This document shows positions 20,148-29,368 of a stretch of 64,000 nt of DNA, in pieces. The stretch covers positions 868,001 to 932,000 of the forward strand of contig NZ_CP060705.1 of the NCBI RefSeq assembly GCF_003048835.2, given 5' to 3'. Under the pieces are notes generated by a model. That model searched no databases. It worked only from the letters and a program-made list of their open reading frames with translations, and was not told the DNA's origin. How positions within the stretch are numbered: the first letter of the stretch is position 1; every line of letters starts with the position of its first letter. The translations under genes and the position numbers were made by a program. The DNA comes from Campylobacter concisus. GTDB taxonomy: Bacteria; Campylobacterota; Campylobacteria; Campylobacterales; Campylobacteraceae.

Positions 20148-21248
20148 CTACACAAAAGTATTGCTGATAGCGCTTATCCTCCCACTCCAAGAATTTGCTA
20201 GAGAATTTATATCCTCGCTAGTTGGCTTAAATTTCTCATATTCGTGTGAGGTAACACTTTCTGCGTTAATGTTCTTTGATCTTGCATATATCAAAAGCGT
20301 TAGCTCTTTAAGTCTTTCTTTTATGAGCGCTTTTATGCTCTCACTATCTTTACCCACTTTTTCAAAATCCACAAAGTACTCTTTATGCTCTCCAGTGCTT
20401 GAGATATCATTTAAGGCAGCGCTACTTAGCTTAGTCTTTGCACTATCACTTGGTAGCGGTCTAGAGCTGCGCAAAAATCCCATAAAAAGAGCCTCTTTAC
20501 TGTAGCCTTCATCTGACTTATAAAAAGAGATATCAGGGTTAAAGCTAAACTCATCACCTGATTCGCTCATCGTAAAATCAACCTCTTTTACTATGAGCCT
20601 AATGCCTGCGCTTGATAGCTCTTTACTTATAGACTTAGCGCTATTTAGCTCATCAGTGCTAGAGTAGATGTTTGAGATAGTAGAGTTTGATAGATCTTTT
20701 AGTAGGTGTCCTTTGGCATCGTAGCTAGTGCCTTTTGTGCTGTAGCCTTTTGGTAGTTTGCCTATATCTGCAAGGGTGTAGCTCTTTTTATCATCACCTA
20801 AGGCAGAGGTCATTTGGTCAAATAGTCTGTAGTAGTGCTTTATGGTGTCAGCCATATCAATATTATCAAAGATCTTTATCTGCTCGTCCTTGCTCTTGAT
20901 GCGATTTAGCACATGGTTGCGCTCGGCAAATCTATTAAGTTCATCAAGCGTGCTTTTATGGATTTTAAAGTCCTTTGGCAAACCTGCTGCTTTGTTAAAA
21001 TCAGCTCCCATAAAGCCAGCTTTATCTACTGTGTAGCCATAAGCTTGAAGGTCATTAAAATTTAAAGAGCTGAGACTATTTTGTGAAGAAGTAGTATAAG
21101 TAAATTTAGCTGGCTCTTGGTTTGGCTTGCTAATCTTTTCTTTGGCATTTTGCTTCAAAATATCACTAAAATTTGCAGACCTGCCTTGTTTATGCTGTTG
21201 CTTAGTATATGAATTTACATTTGTGCCTAAGATGCTAATATCATTCAT
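20148..21248 (-). CDS. Cj0814-type, probably flagellar-dependent secreted protein (copy 2)
   Basis: A 366-residue paralogue of 575-1621. The first 125 residues are nearly the same (TNVNSYTKQQHK, LNFNDLQAYGYTVDKAG, DFKIHKSTLDEL); the rest has diverged, though blocks such as ADTIKHYYRLF, FSFNPDISFY and ALFMGFLRSS-PLPSDS are shared. No classical signal peptide. A conserved N-terminus with a variable C-terminus fits an export signal for the flagellar type III system, which is inference. AGGAGAT lies 6 bases before the ATG, and a sigma-54 promoter lies just upstream. Confidence 0.75.
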   Translation of the reverse strand: MNDISILGTNVNSYTKQQHKQGRSANFSDILKQNAKEKISKPNQEPAKFTYTTSSQNSLSSLNFNDLQAYGYTVDKAGFMGADFNKAAGLPKDFKIHKSTLDELNRFAERNHVLNRIKSKDEQIKIFDNIDMADTIKHYYRLFDQMTSALGDDKKSYTLADIGKLPKGYSTKGTSYDAKGHLLKDLSNSTISNIYSSTDELNSAKSISKELSSAGIRLIVKEVDFTMSESGDEFSFNPDISFYKSDEGYSKEALFMGFLRSSRPLPSDSAKTKLSSAALNDISSTGEHKEYFVDFEKVGKDSESIKALIKERLKELTLLIYARSKNINAESVTSHEYEKFKPTSEDINSLANSWSGRISAISNTFV

Positions 21249-21278
21249 GGCTTGATCTCCTAGCTTCTTTTATAGTTT

Positions 21279-21296
21279 AAAGCAAAAGGTGTTCCA
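21279..21296 (-). promoter_or_regulatory. Sigma-54 (RpoN) promoter for Cj0814-type copy 2
   Basis: On the minus strand TGGAAC-ACCTT-TTGCTTT matches the Campylobacter RpoN consensus (GGAAC-N5-TTGCTT) at every base, with GG and GC 10 bases apart. It lies about 30 bases upstream of the start codon, consistent with FlgSR-type flagellar regulation. Confidence 0.85.
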
Positions 21297-21351
21297 GTAA
21301 AATTTGAGTTTAAGAAAATGTGGGGAGATATATCCCCACAAAAAATGTTAT

Positions 21352-21894
21352 TTATTTTTTATCGTCACCTACTTCTTCGCAAGCTACTTTATAGCGGTAT
21401 TTGCACGCTAGCTCTAGGTAACTTTTTTGAGTGGCTGCATCGTTTTTTTCGCCGTAAAAGTCAGCTAGTTTATAACAAGCAAGACCAAATCTTTGCTCAC
21501 ATGATTTTGCAAATAGCTCATTTGCTTTGCCTTGCATTTTTGGGTCATCTTCGTAGTATTCGCCAAGTTCAAAGCAAGCTTTTGGCGTGCCAAGATCGCA
21601 TGATTTGGTTAGTGATTTTACGATCGTTTCATTATCTTTTTTTGAGTTAATTGATTTTGAGTTTAGTAAAACTGCAAGTCTGTAGCAACCCCTTTTATCG
21701 CCTAGATCACAAGCTTTTTGATAGTACATGACACCTTTGTTGATGTCTCTTCTAGCATATGTTTTGCCAAGCTTTAAACACCAAATAGCTTCATTATTTG
21801 CGCATTTTTGCTCGATCCTAGCTATCTTTTCAGCTCTACCACAACCTGAGATGAACAAGATTGCAACAGCCATTAGAATTAAATTTTTAAACAC
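21352..21894 (-). CDS. Sel1-repeat lipoprotein
   Basis: A 180-residue protein with a lipoprotein signal (hydrophobic helix ending FISGC, cysteine 18). It has about four Sel1-like repeats, each with a paired cysteine pattern such as KACDLGDKRGCYRLA, KSCDLGTPKACFELG and KSCEQRFGLACYKLA. Cysteine-paired Sel1 proteins of this kind are common in Campylobacter and Helicobacter (HCP type). They are periplasmic or surface scaffolds with no defined enzymatic role. It stands alone between the secreted-protein gene and yggS. Confidence 0.85.
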   Translation of the reverse strand: MFKNLILMAVAILFISGCGRAEKIARIEQKCANNEAIWCLKLGKTYARRDINKGVMYYQKACDLGDKRGCYRLAVLLNSKSINSKKDNETIVKSLTKSCDLGTPKACFELGEYYEDDPKMQGKANELFAKSCEQRFGLACYKLADFYGEKNDAATQKSYLELACKYRYKVACEEVGDDKK

Positions 21895-21980
21895 ATTTAC
21901 TCCTTTATCGTTAAAAATTTATTTAACTGCATTATAAAATCATATAACTTAGATTAAAATTTAAAAAGGAGCAGAAAGGT

Positions 21981-22006
21981 AAATTTGCCCCAAGAGGGAC
22001 AAATTT
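21981..22006 (-). terminator. Hairpin at the 3' end of yggS
   Basis: Arms AAATTTGCCCC (21981-21991) and GGGACAAATTT (21996-22006) pair with one mismatch around a 4-base loop. The structure overlaps the yggS stop codon. It is followed on the minus strand by T-rich sequence, so it is a plausible intrinsic terminator. Confidence 0.45.
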
Positions 22007-22640
22007 ATAGATATAGCATCGTCCCAAGGCGGATCATATTTGAGCCACATTTTATCGCTAGTTCGAAGTCGCTACTCATACCCATCGAGCAGATAGTTGC
22101 GCCTTTTGGCTTTAGGCTCTCGTAAATTTTATATGTTAGCTCGAAGCTCTTTTGCACCTCTTTTGGCTCATCCACATGCGCTCCGATGCTCATCACGCCT
22201 TTTAAATTTATATTTTTGCACTCGCTTTGGATGCGCTCATAAATTTCAGCCGCATTTGCGACGCTGACACCTTGCTTTGTATCTTCGTCGGCCGAGTTTA
22301 TCTGAAGTAGGGTGTCTAGCTTGTAGCTAAGCCTTTTATCGACCTCTAGGGCTCTTTCGAAGCTATCGCAGCTTTGCCAAAGCACTGGTTTTAGGCTTAT
22401 CATTTGATTGATTTTGTTATTTTGCAGGCGGCCTATCATATGCCATTTGATGTCAGTGAAATTTTGCAACTCTAGCTCTTTTTTGGCTAGCTCCTGGACT
22501 CTATTTTCGCCAAAATTTCTCTGCCCTTGTGCGTAAAGCTCCCTCACTTCAGTGCATGTCACATTTTTGCTAACGGCTATCAGCGTCACATCTTTGCTTA
22601 AATTTTCTATCTTTTCAAGTAGATCTTTTAAAACTATCAT
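22005..22640 (-). CDS. yggS: YggS-family pyridoxal phosphate homeostasis protein
   Basis: A PLP-binding protein of the alanine racemase-like N-domain fold, 211 residues. LIAVSKNVTC supplies the PLP lysine; FGENRVQEL, WHMIGRLQNNKI and SMGMSSDFELAI near the C-terminus, followed by IRLGT, are family hallmarks. An ATGATG start overlaps the rseP stop. The second ATG (22640) has GGAGG at 6 bases and is preferred over 22643. It controls cellular PLP balance and has no enzyme activity of its own. Confidence 0.92.
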   Translation of the reverse strand: MIVLKDLLEKIENLSKDVTLIAVSKNVTCTEVRELYAQGQRNFGENRVQELAKKELELQNFTDIKWHMIGRLQNNKINQMISLKPVLWQSCDSFERALEVDKRLSYKLDTLLQINSADEDTKQGVSVANAAEIYERIQSECKNINLKGVMSIGAHVDEPKEVQKSFELTYKIYESLKPKGATICSMGMSSDFELAIKCGSNMIRLGTMLYL

Positions 22641-23749
22641 CATAAACCTCCGCTTAATCTCATAATGTCATTGAATGTCGCGAGCACCATGATGCCAAGC
22701 AGTAGTGCCCAGCCGCAGTAGGTAAGCGTAACAAGCACTCGCTCATTTATCTCGCGTCTGAAAATTAGTTCATAAATGTTAAATAAAATGTGCCCGCCAT
22801 CAAGCGCTGGGATAGGAAAGAGGTTTAGCACGCCCAAATTTACAGAGATGAGCGCTACGATTGTTAAAAGCACACTAAGGCTGATCTTAGCGGCCTTTGA
22901 TGTGACATCGGCGATCTGCACGATACCGCCAACCTCTTTTAGTGGCACAGCTCCAACGACTAGCTTTTCAAAGCTTTTAAAGATGAGCTTTGAAGCCTCA
23001 ACTGTCTCACCAAAGGCAAATTTTAAGCTCTCTAAACCTGTGTGATAAATTTTCACCACTTCGCCATTAGGCTGGATGCCGATAAGTGGGCGCTGCATCT
23101 TTTCATTAAATAAATTTATCGTTTCACCTATCTTTGGTGTTAAATTTATAGTCATTTGCGAGCCGTTGCGATCTATCAAAATGGCGCTAGGTTCAAGCTT
23201 TACATTTTTGCTGATCTCGTCCCACTCGTTTATTTTTACGCCATTTATCTCTAAAATTTTATCGTTTATTGCTATGCCAGCGCTTGCAGCTGCCGAGCCT
23301 TCAGCTATGTGTCCGACACTTGGCGCAAGTCTTTCAACACCGATAAATCCAAGCAAAATGTATATGAAAAATGCCAAGATAAAGTTAAAAAATGGTCCTG
23401 CAAAGAGGATGTAGATGCGCTTTATGGGACTTAGTACGTTGTAGCTATCAGCGTCGTAGTTTTTGGCCTTTGGGTCGGTGTCGTCTTGCCCTTTTAGCTG
23501 CACGTATCCGCCAAGCGGGATAGCGCTTAGGCAGTAGTCGGTGCCGCCAACATTTTTGGTGTAAATTTTCTCGCCAAAGCCGATGCTAAAGGTATTTACT
23601 TTGACGCCGAGCATTCTTGCTGCTAAAAAGTGGCCAAGCTCATGGAAAAATATGAGAAAACTAATGGCTAAAACGGTCACTAAAAAATAAAACGAATACG
23701 CATAAAGCCCAAGGCAAAGCAGGGCTAGCGTGAAGAGAATGCCTTTCAA
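22640..23749 (-). CDS. rseP: Site-2 protease RseP (RIP metalloprotease)
   Basis: A 369-residue intramembrane zinc protease. The N-terminal helix carries HELGH (36-40), with a central PDZ domain (about 125-230, GSAAASAGI-INDKILEINGV) and a later membrane segment with NLFPIPALDGGH, which contributes the third zinc ligand. The family cleaves anti-sigma factors or signal peptides within the membrane; no RseA homologue is seen here. The yggS gene follows with coupled translation. Confidence 0.95.
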   Translation of the reverse strand: MKGILFTLALLCLGLYAYSFYFLVTVLAISFLIFFHELGHFLAARMLGVKVNTFSIGFGEKIYTKNVGGTDYCLSAIPLGGYVQLKGQDDTDPKAKNYDADSYNVLSPIKRIYILFAGPFFNFILAFFIYILLGFIGVERLAPSVGHIAEGSAAASAGIAINDKILEINGVKINEWDEISKNVKLEPSAILIDRNGSQMTINLTPKIGETINLFNEKMQRPLIGIQPNGEVVKIYHTGLESLKFAFGETVEASKLIFKSFEKLVVGAVPLKEVGGIVQIADVTSKAAKISLSVLLTIVALISVNLGVLNLFPIPALDGGHILFNIYELIFRREINERVLVTLTYCGWALLLGIMVLATFNDIMRLSGGL

Positions 23750-23829
23750 AACTTACCTTTTTTTGAAAAAATTGATGAGATTTTAGCCAAAGTTTATAAA
23801 TTTACTCTCAAATTTGGCTTGCCATCTAG

Positions 23830-24726
23830 CTAGGCGAAAATTTCTCTTAGCCAAGAGAGTGTTTTGGCTCTATTTAGCCCTTTGCTGAGACTAAAATAAG
23901 TTTTATCTTTATCGTCTAGGTCAAATTTCACATTAAAACGTGACTTTGCTTGATCAACAAATGGCTTTAAATTTAAAATATCAGGGCAGGGCAAAATATC
24001 TTTTGGCAGCTCTTGTAAAAAGCTCATGCCATCATCGTTAAAATTTATTCTAGCCCTTGGCACAGCGTCGTTTCTAAGCTCTATCTCAAATGTGTGATCA
24101 TACACAAATGGCGCAAAAAGGCGAATTTCTAAGTGAAATTTACCGGCTAGCTCATCATCGCTTAAGCCTTGATTACTAAACCAGTAGCCAAAATTTACAG
24201 CATTTAGCGAGATGTCAAAATCATAAGGATCAGCAGGGCTCACGCCTATACGGCGCAAAAGCTCATATATAGGCAGTTTTGCCTGCAAACCATCATAATA
24301 GTCATAAAGCTTGGCAAGTAGCGGATGTGAACGGCCGGCTCTCTCTTGCAAGCGTAAAATTTCAAAGATATATCTGTGCGCAAACGAGCGGTGCGATACC
24401 GAGCGAGTGACCTGCGTGCTTAGATAGTCTAAAATTTCAGGGCTTTTTGAAAAGCTCATCGCGCTCCAAATGCCACGCAAAGTCTCTACGTCGTTATCAA
24501 ACGTATCAAATTTATCTGCATGGGTTTTGTTGTATTCTAAAGCGCAGCTTAATAAAAATTCATTTAGCTCGGGACCGATCACACCGCCGATCTTTTCTAA
24601 ATTTTTAGCATCGTGATAAAAATTTGTATTAATGATCTTTTGATTTAGTTTTTTCGCTTGTTTTTGCAGTGCCAGCTCTAAATTTGCAACGCGTTTTAGA
24701 ATGATCTCTTTTAGTTCGTAGCTCAA
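23830..24726 (-). CDS. Conserved-looking hypothetical protein
   Basis: A 298-residue soluble protein that I do not recognise. It starts with a coiled-coil-like segment (LKEIILKRVANLELALQKQA). Later come WSAMSFSKSPEILDYLS and SVSHRSFAHRYIFEI, and it ends with NRAKTLSWLREIF. Composition is mixed alpha-helical and then beta-rich from about residue 190. It sits between pgsA (2-base gap) and rseP in a long leftward run of housekeeping genes. Intact frame and context suggest a real epsilonproteobacterial gene. Confidence 0.75.
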   Translation of the reverse strand: MSYELKEIILKRVANLELALQKQAKKLNQKIINTNFYHDAKNLEKIGGVIGPELNEFLLSCALEYNKTHADKFDTFDNDVETLRGIWSAMSFSKSPEILDYLSTQVTRSVSHRSFAHRYIFEILRLQERAGRSHPLLAKLYDYYDGLQAKLPIYELLRRIGVSPADPYDFDISLNAVNFGYWFSNQGLSDDELAGKFHLEIRLFAPFVYDHTFEIELRNDAVPRARINFNDDGMSFLQELPKDILPCPDILNLKPFVDQAKSRFNVKFDLDDKDKTYFSLSKGLNRAKTLSWLREIFA

Positions 24727-24728
24727 AT

Positions 24729-25274
24729 TTAACTCTTTTTCATCGCCTTTACATAGGCAAAGATGTATTCAAACCCAGAATAAAGAGTGAGCGCAACAGC
24801 GATCCATAGCAAAAGCTCGCCACCAGGCCAGCTCATCAGTAAAAATCCAACCGCAAACATCTGCGAAACGGTTTTGACCTTGCCAGCCATCGAAGCTGCG
24901 ACTTCGACGCCGTCACTTGCCATCACGACACGAAAGCCAGTTATAAAAAACTCTCTTATCAAGATAAGATAAACAGCCCAAGCACTCGCTCTACCAAGCA
25001 TCATAAGGCCTAAAAATGCAGCCAAAATCAGCATCTTATCGGCTAGTGGGTCAAGGATCGCGCCAAGTTTAGTCTTTTGATCCCAGCTTCTAGCGATGTA
25101 GCCGTCAAAAAAGTCAGTCACCGAGGCGATCACAAAGATGAGGGCTGCGAAGTAGTTTATCCAGCTTATATGAATTTGCGTAAAAATCCCTGGCGCATTT
25201 ACGAGCATAAAAAACATAAGCGGAGCTAGCAATATCCTAAAAAATGCCAGTGAATTTGGTAAATTTAAGCTCAC
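24729..25274 (-). CDS. pgsA: CDP-diacylglycerol--glycerol-3-phosphate 3-phosphatidyltransferase
   Basis: It makes phosphatidylglycerol phosphate in the inner membrane. The CDP-alcohol phosphotransferase motif is present as D-FDGYIARSWDQKTKLGAILDPLADK, with the D-DG-AR-8-G-3-D-3-D pattern, and there are about five membrane segments. The frame is open to an ATG at 25328, inside the preceding gene. I prefer the GTG at 25274 because AAAGG lies 7 bases upstream and the protein then has the usual length of about 181 residues. Confidence 0.9.
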   Translation of the reverse strand: MSLNLPNSLAFFRILLAPLMFFMLVNAPGIFTQIHISWINYFAALIFVIASVTDFFDGYIARSWDQKTKLGAILDPLADKMLILAAFLGLMMLGRASAWAVYLILIREFFITGFRVVMASDGVEVAASMAGKVKTVSQMFAVGFLLMSWPGGELLLWIAVALTLYSGFEYIFAYVKAMKKS

Positions 25275-25305
25275 AAATATGCCTTTATGCTTAGAAATTT
25301 CACTC

Positions 25306-26094
25306 TCATTTAAAAGTCGTGCCACCATCTATTATAAATGTATGTCCAGTCACCCAGCTAGCCTTAGACGAGCATAAAAATAGACATGCTCCAGCTAGAT
25401 CAGCAGGCTGTCCCATGCGGTTTAGCGGGCTAAGCTTTGCCGTCATATCGCGCACCTCTTCGTAGTTGGTAAAGGCTCTTAGCGCGTCTGTCTCGATAGG
25501 GCCGCCGCTTACGACATTTACGCGGATGTTTTTCTCACCAAGCTCGGTCGCAGCGTATCTTGCCATCGCTTCAACGGCTGCTTTTGCTGTGCCGTGGCCT
25601 GCGTAGTTTTCGATATAGACTAAATTTCCAGTTGAGCTTAGGCTAATGATACTGCCTCCACCCACTTTTTCCATGCGTTTTGCAGCCTCTTGCGCGCCCA
25701 CGACAAAGGCATTTACGGTTGCTGTGAAGATATTATTTATACCTCTTGGTTTTAGCTTCATAAATTTAGTGTATCCACCAGCCACTGCGCGACCTGAGAT
25801 AATAGCGTTTGAGATGAAAAAATCAACCCTGTCAAAGTCCTCATCTATCTTTAAAAATAGCTCCTTATAAGTCTCTGGCTCAAGGATATTTAGCGCGTAG
25901 GCTCTAGCTTTTATCTTGTAGGTAGTCTCAAGCTCTTTTGCCTGCTCTTTGGCAAGCTCCTCGTTTGAGTTGTAGGTAAATGCTATATTTACGCCAGCTT
26001 TTGCAAATTCTTCGACTATGGCTCTGCCGATGCCTCTAGTGCCGCCGCTGATGACTAGCGTTTTACCTTTAAATTCGTTTAGTGCGTCCTTCAT
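25306..26094 (-). CDS. fabL: FabL-type enoyl-ACP reductase (SDR family)
   Basis: A 262-residue short-chain dehydrogenase/reductase. NAD(P) is bound at GGTRGIG (17-23). The active site is Y164-x6-K171 (YAGHGTAK), the spacing of enoyl-ACP reductases, rather than the Y-x3-K of classical FabG-like SDRs. The context SLSSTGNL-YIENY and VNVVSGGPIETDAL closely resembles Bacillus FabL as I remember it. It should perform the last step of fatty-acid elongation. FabL enzymes are typically triclosan-tolerant. It follows dapA directly (stop and start share a region), and pgsA comes next, so lipid genes are neighbours. Confidence 0.75.
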   Translation of the reverse strand: MKDALNEFKGKTLVISGGTRGIGRAIVEEFAKAGVNIAFTYNSNEELAKEQAKELETTYKIKARAYALNILEPETYKELFLKIDEDFDRVDFFISNAIISGRAVAGGYTKFMKLKPRGINNIFTATVNAFVVGAQEAAKRMEKVGGGSIISLSSTGNLVYIENYAGHGTAKAAVEAMARYAATELGEKNIRVNVVSGGPIETDALRAFTNYEEVRDMTAKLSPLNRMGQPADLAGACLFLCSSKASWVTGHTFIIDGGTTFK

Positions 26095-26987
26095 TAAAAT
26101 CCCTTTATTTCGTAATTTTTAATAACTTCTTCGATCTTTTTGAAATTTTCTTTGCTCGGTTTGCAAAGTGGCAAGCGGTACTCCAAAGTGTTGATCAGTC
26201 CTGCTAGATACATCGCCGCTTTGATCGGTATCGGGTTGCTTTCGCAAAAGAGTGTTTTGTTTATCGTATAGAGGTTGTCATTTATCAGTTTTGCTTTTTT
26301 GTACTCTTCATTCATCGCAAGGTGAGTAAGCTGTGAAATTTGATCTGGTAAGAGGTTTGCAGTGACCGAGATGACGCCCTTTCCGCCGTATGATAGGATA
26401 GGGTAGTTTATCGCATCTTCGCCGCTAATGACCACTAAATCAGGCTCGTGAGCTAGCAGATCGACGCATCTATCGATGCTGCCTGTTGCTTCTTTGATGC
26501 CAAAAATATTTTTACAATCTTTAAAAAGTCTAAAAACGGTTGCTGGCAAGATATCTACGCCAACTCTGCCTGGGACGTTGTAAAGAAACACCGGAATTTC
26601 TATGCTGTTTGCGATAGCCTTGTAGTGCTCGTAAAGCCCTTCTTGCGTCGGTTTGTTATAGTAAGGAGCGACTGATAGGATGCCGTGAGCACCGTGAGCT
26701 TGAGCAAATTTAGCGATACCTATGGCCTCGTGAGTGGCGTTGCTGCCAGCACCAGCGAGCACCTTGACATTTGTGCCTTTACATGCATCTACTGCGATCT
26801 CGATGCAAATTCTATGCTCATCATGCGTTAGAGTTGCGCTCTCACCAGTTGTTCCCACTGGCACAACGACGTCTATGCCGTTTTTTATCTGTCTTTTTAT
26901 CAGTTTTTCAAAACTGACTTCGTCTATTTTTTGGTTTTTAAATGGCGTAACTAGTGCTGTCATCGCACCTTGAAGCGAATTTTTCAC
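26094..26987 (-). CDS. dapA: 4-hydroxy-tetrahydrodipicolinate synthase
   Basis: A 297-residue TIM barrel of lysine/diaminopimelate synthesis that condenses pyruvate and aspartate semialdehyde. It has GTTGESATL near residue 45, YNVPGR around 135, and the Schiff-base lysine in GIKEATGS around 165. Length and motifs are complete. It is coupled to fabL downstream and starts 2 bases after the M16 protease gene. Confidence 0.96.
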   Translation of the reverse strand: MKNSLQGAMTALVTPFKNQKIDEVSFEKLIKRQIKNGIDVVVPVGTTGESATLTHDEHRICIEIAVDACKGTNVKVLAGAGSNATHEAIGIAKFAQAHGAHGILSVAPYYNKPTQEGLYEHYKAIANSIEIPVFLYNVPGRVGVDILPATVFRLFKDCKNIFGIKEATGSIDRCVDLLAHEPDLVVISGEDAINYPILSYGGKGVISVTANLLPDQISQLTHLAMNEEYKKAKLINDNLYTINKTLFCESNPIPIKAAMYLAGLINTLEYRLPLCKPSKENFKKIEEVIKNYEIKGF

Positions 26988-26989
26988 GT

Positions 26990-28231
26990 CTATTCCTTTT
27001 TTAAGATTATTGTCGTGCTAGTTTTTTCGTTGAAATATCTATTTGCTATCTCTTTTAAAAGCTTGGCATCTATCTTATCTATATTTTTTTCAAGCTCGTA
27101 AAGTGGCTTTATATCGCCTCTAGCAAGGTATGAGCCGTATAAATTTGCCACCTTGCTCGCGCTCTCAAATGAGTAGATAAAATCAGTTTTTATCAAATTT
27201 TTAACTCTTAAAACGTCCTCTTTGTCGATCGGCTTTCTCTTTAGATCATCTATGATCTTTAAAATTTCAGTCTCAACCGCGCTAGCCTCGACGTCTGGGT
27301 TGCAAACTGCTAAAAATATAAATAAATTTTCATCAACGCAGCTCATATTGTAAGCGTAAATTTGATTTACAAGCATTAGCTCATCGACAAGGCGTTGCTG
27401 CAAGATAGAGCTTTTGCCAGTGGCTAGATATTCACTTATCGCATTTAGCCCCACTTGATCAGCATGCCTAAAGTCTGGGATCTTATAAGCGATTGCTAGC
27501 ATTTGCGTTTGGCTATCTTTGTAGATGATAGCCCTTCTTGCACCGTCTTGCTCAGGCTCTTTGCAGTGTAGTTTTGGTATGGCTCTTTTATTTTTTATGC
27601 TGCTAAAGTTTTTCTTAGCTAGCTTAAATGCCTCGTCTTTGCTGATGTCGCCACTTATCATTAAAATGGCGTTTTTTGGCTGATAGTATGTAGCGTGAAA
27701 TTCTTTTATATCAGCGATCTTCCAGTTTTCGATATCTTTTATAAAGCCTATTGGTGTCCAGTGGTATGGGTGGTAGATAAATGCGTGGTTGTAGAGCCTA
27801 AAGTAGAGGTATCCCATGGGGTTGTTGTCTGTTCGCCACCTGCGCTCTTCGTGCACCACCTCGCGCTCTGGCTGAAATTCTTTATCTTTTAGGCTTAAAT
27901 TTTTCATAAGCTCGGCAAAAAGACCAAGCGTTTTGTCTAAATTTTCATTTGAAGCTTTTATGAAGTAGTGAGTGTAGTCAAAGCCCGTGCTTGCGTTATT
28001 TACGCCGCCAAAGCCCTTTACGATCTCATCAAATTCGCCAGCGCGTAAATTTTTGGTTGATTTGAAATTTAGATGCTCTAGCATGTGAGCGATGCCACTT
28101 TTGCCCATCACTTCGTTTCTGGAGCCAACTTTATAAAAGACATCAACACTTATCACTTTTGAGCCAGGATTTACTGGCACGTGATAAATTTCAAGTCCAT
28201 TTTCTAGTTTAAATTTATTAAATTTTATCAA
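26990..28231 (-). CDS. M16-family zinc protease (PqqL/YmxG-like)
   Basis: A 413-residue single-domain-pair M16 peptidase. The inverted zinc motif HMLEH occurs at about 47-51, with the downstream glutamate in [10 protein letters not shown]. The C-terminal half is the non-catalytic M16 repeat with VRDEL-like YNMSCVDEN. No signal peptide, so probably cytoplasmic. It sits between pyrD and dapA in the leftward cluster with short gaps. Confidence 0.9.
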   Translation of the reverse strand: MIKFNKFKLENGLEIYHVPVNPGSKVISVDVFYKVGSRNEVMGKSGIAHMLEHLNFKSTKNLRAGEFDEIVKGFGGVNNASTGFDYTHYFIKASNENLDKTLGLFAELMKNLSLKDKEFQPEREVVHEERRWRTDNNPMGYLYFRLYNHAFIYHPYHWTPIGFIKDIENWKIADIKEFHATYYQPKNAILMISGDISKDEAFKLAKKNFSSIKNKRAIPKLHCKEPEQDGARRAIIYKDSQTQMLAIAYKIPDFRHADQVGLNAISEYLATGKSSILQQRLVDELMLVNQIYAYNMSCVDENLFIFLAVCNPDVEASAVETEILKIIDDLKRKPIDKEDVLRVKNLIKTDFIYSFESASKVANLYGSYLARGDIKPLYELEKNIDKIDAKLLKEIANRYFNEKTSTTIILKKE

Positions 28232-28242
28232 TCTCTTGCCCT

Positions 28243-29316
28243 CTATTTTTTAACATTTGCGCCGACTGCTTCGCTGATAGAGGCAAAGCCATCTCTTTTT
28301 AAAAGCTCTAAAATTTCTAAATTTATATCTCTTGCGATCATCGGCCCTTTAAAGATAAAGCTTGTAAAAATTTGAACTAAATTTGCTCCCATTTTTATGC
28401 GCTCATAAGCCTCTGCACCGCTATCTATGCCGCCACACGCGATAAGCGTCGTCTTGCCATAAAGCTCATCAGCCACGGCTTTAAAGATCTCTTTTGATTT
28501 TTTGGCGATCACCTTGCCACTTAGTCCGCCAAAGTCCTTTAAATTTGATGAGTGAGAGAGCGAATAATCAACGCTTGTATTTGAAACAAGCACGCCACTA
28601 GCGCCGTTTTCTACCGCACAGCTACAAAGCTTGATCGCATCTTCGTGGCTCATGTCAGGAGCTATTTTAAAGATGATCGGCTTTTTAGTTAGTGGCAAAA
28701 TGACGCTAAAAAGCTCTTTTATAAAGCTCTCATCCTGCAATGCTCTTAAATTTGGCGTGTTTGGCGATGAGACGTTTATGACAAATGTATCGCAAATTTC
28801 GCTAAATTCTCTTACTAAAATTTCATAGTCTTTTATCGCATCTTCGTTTGGTGTAACCTTGTTTTTACCGATGTTTGCCCAAACTGGTATGGTGAAAGGA
28901 TATATCTTTTTTACTCTATTTTTGATAGCCTCACAGCCTTCGTTGTTAAAGCCCATTGCATTTTGGATGCTCTCTTCGTCTATGAGCCTAAAAAGCCTTG
29001 GTTTTGCGTTGCCAGGTTGTGGTTTTGGTGTAAATGTGCCAAATTCTAAGTGTCCAAATCCAAGAGCCGTTAGCGCTTCAAACATCGTGGCGTTTTTATC
29101 AAAGCCACCAGCTATGCCAACTGGGTTGTGGTAGGTGCTTGAGAATAAATTTTGTTTTAGCGCATTGTCATCGACCACGCATTTGTGCGCTAAAAAGCTT
29201 AGCGAGCCAGGGAATATTTTGTTTGCCCCAACCATCGCGACTTCAGCGATCTTGTGGGCGGTTTCAGGATCAAATTTGAAAAATATAGATTTTAAAGTAT
29301 TGTAGTTTAAGCTCAT
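28243..29316 (-). CDS. pyrD: Dihydroorotate dehydrogenase (quinone), class 2
   Basis: A membrane-associated pyrimidine biosynthesis enzyme that passes electrons to quinone; 357 residues. The class 2 N-terminal extension is present (YFKFDPETAHKIAE-type start). The FMN barrel has GIAGGFDKNA and GTFTPKPQPGN, plus NVSSPNTPNLR with the catalytic serine of this class. ACGGIDSG near the C-terminus binds FMN phosphate. Confidence 0.96.
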   Translation of the reverse strand: MSLNYNTLKSIFFKFDPETAHKIAEVAMVGANKIFPGSLSFLAHKCVVDDNALKQNLFSSTYHNPVGIAGGFDKNATMFEALTALGFGHLEFGTFTPKPQPGNAKPRLFRLIDEESIQNAMGFNNEGCEAIKNRVKKIYPFTIPVWANIGKNKVTPNEDAIKDYEILVREFSEICDTFVINVSSPNTPNLRALQDESFIKELFSVILPLTKKPIIFKIAPDMSHEDAIKLCSCAVENGASGVLVSNTSVDYSLSHSSNLKDFGGLSGKVIAKKSKEIFKAVADELYGKTTLIACGGIDSGAEAYERIKMGANLVQIFTSFIFKGPMIARDINLEILELLKRDGFASISEAVGANVKK

Positions 29317-29368
29317 TTTAACCTCTTTAAAATGCCTAAAATTTCTGCAAATCTTAGCAAAAATCGCC

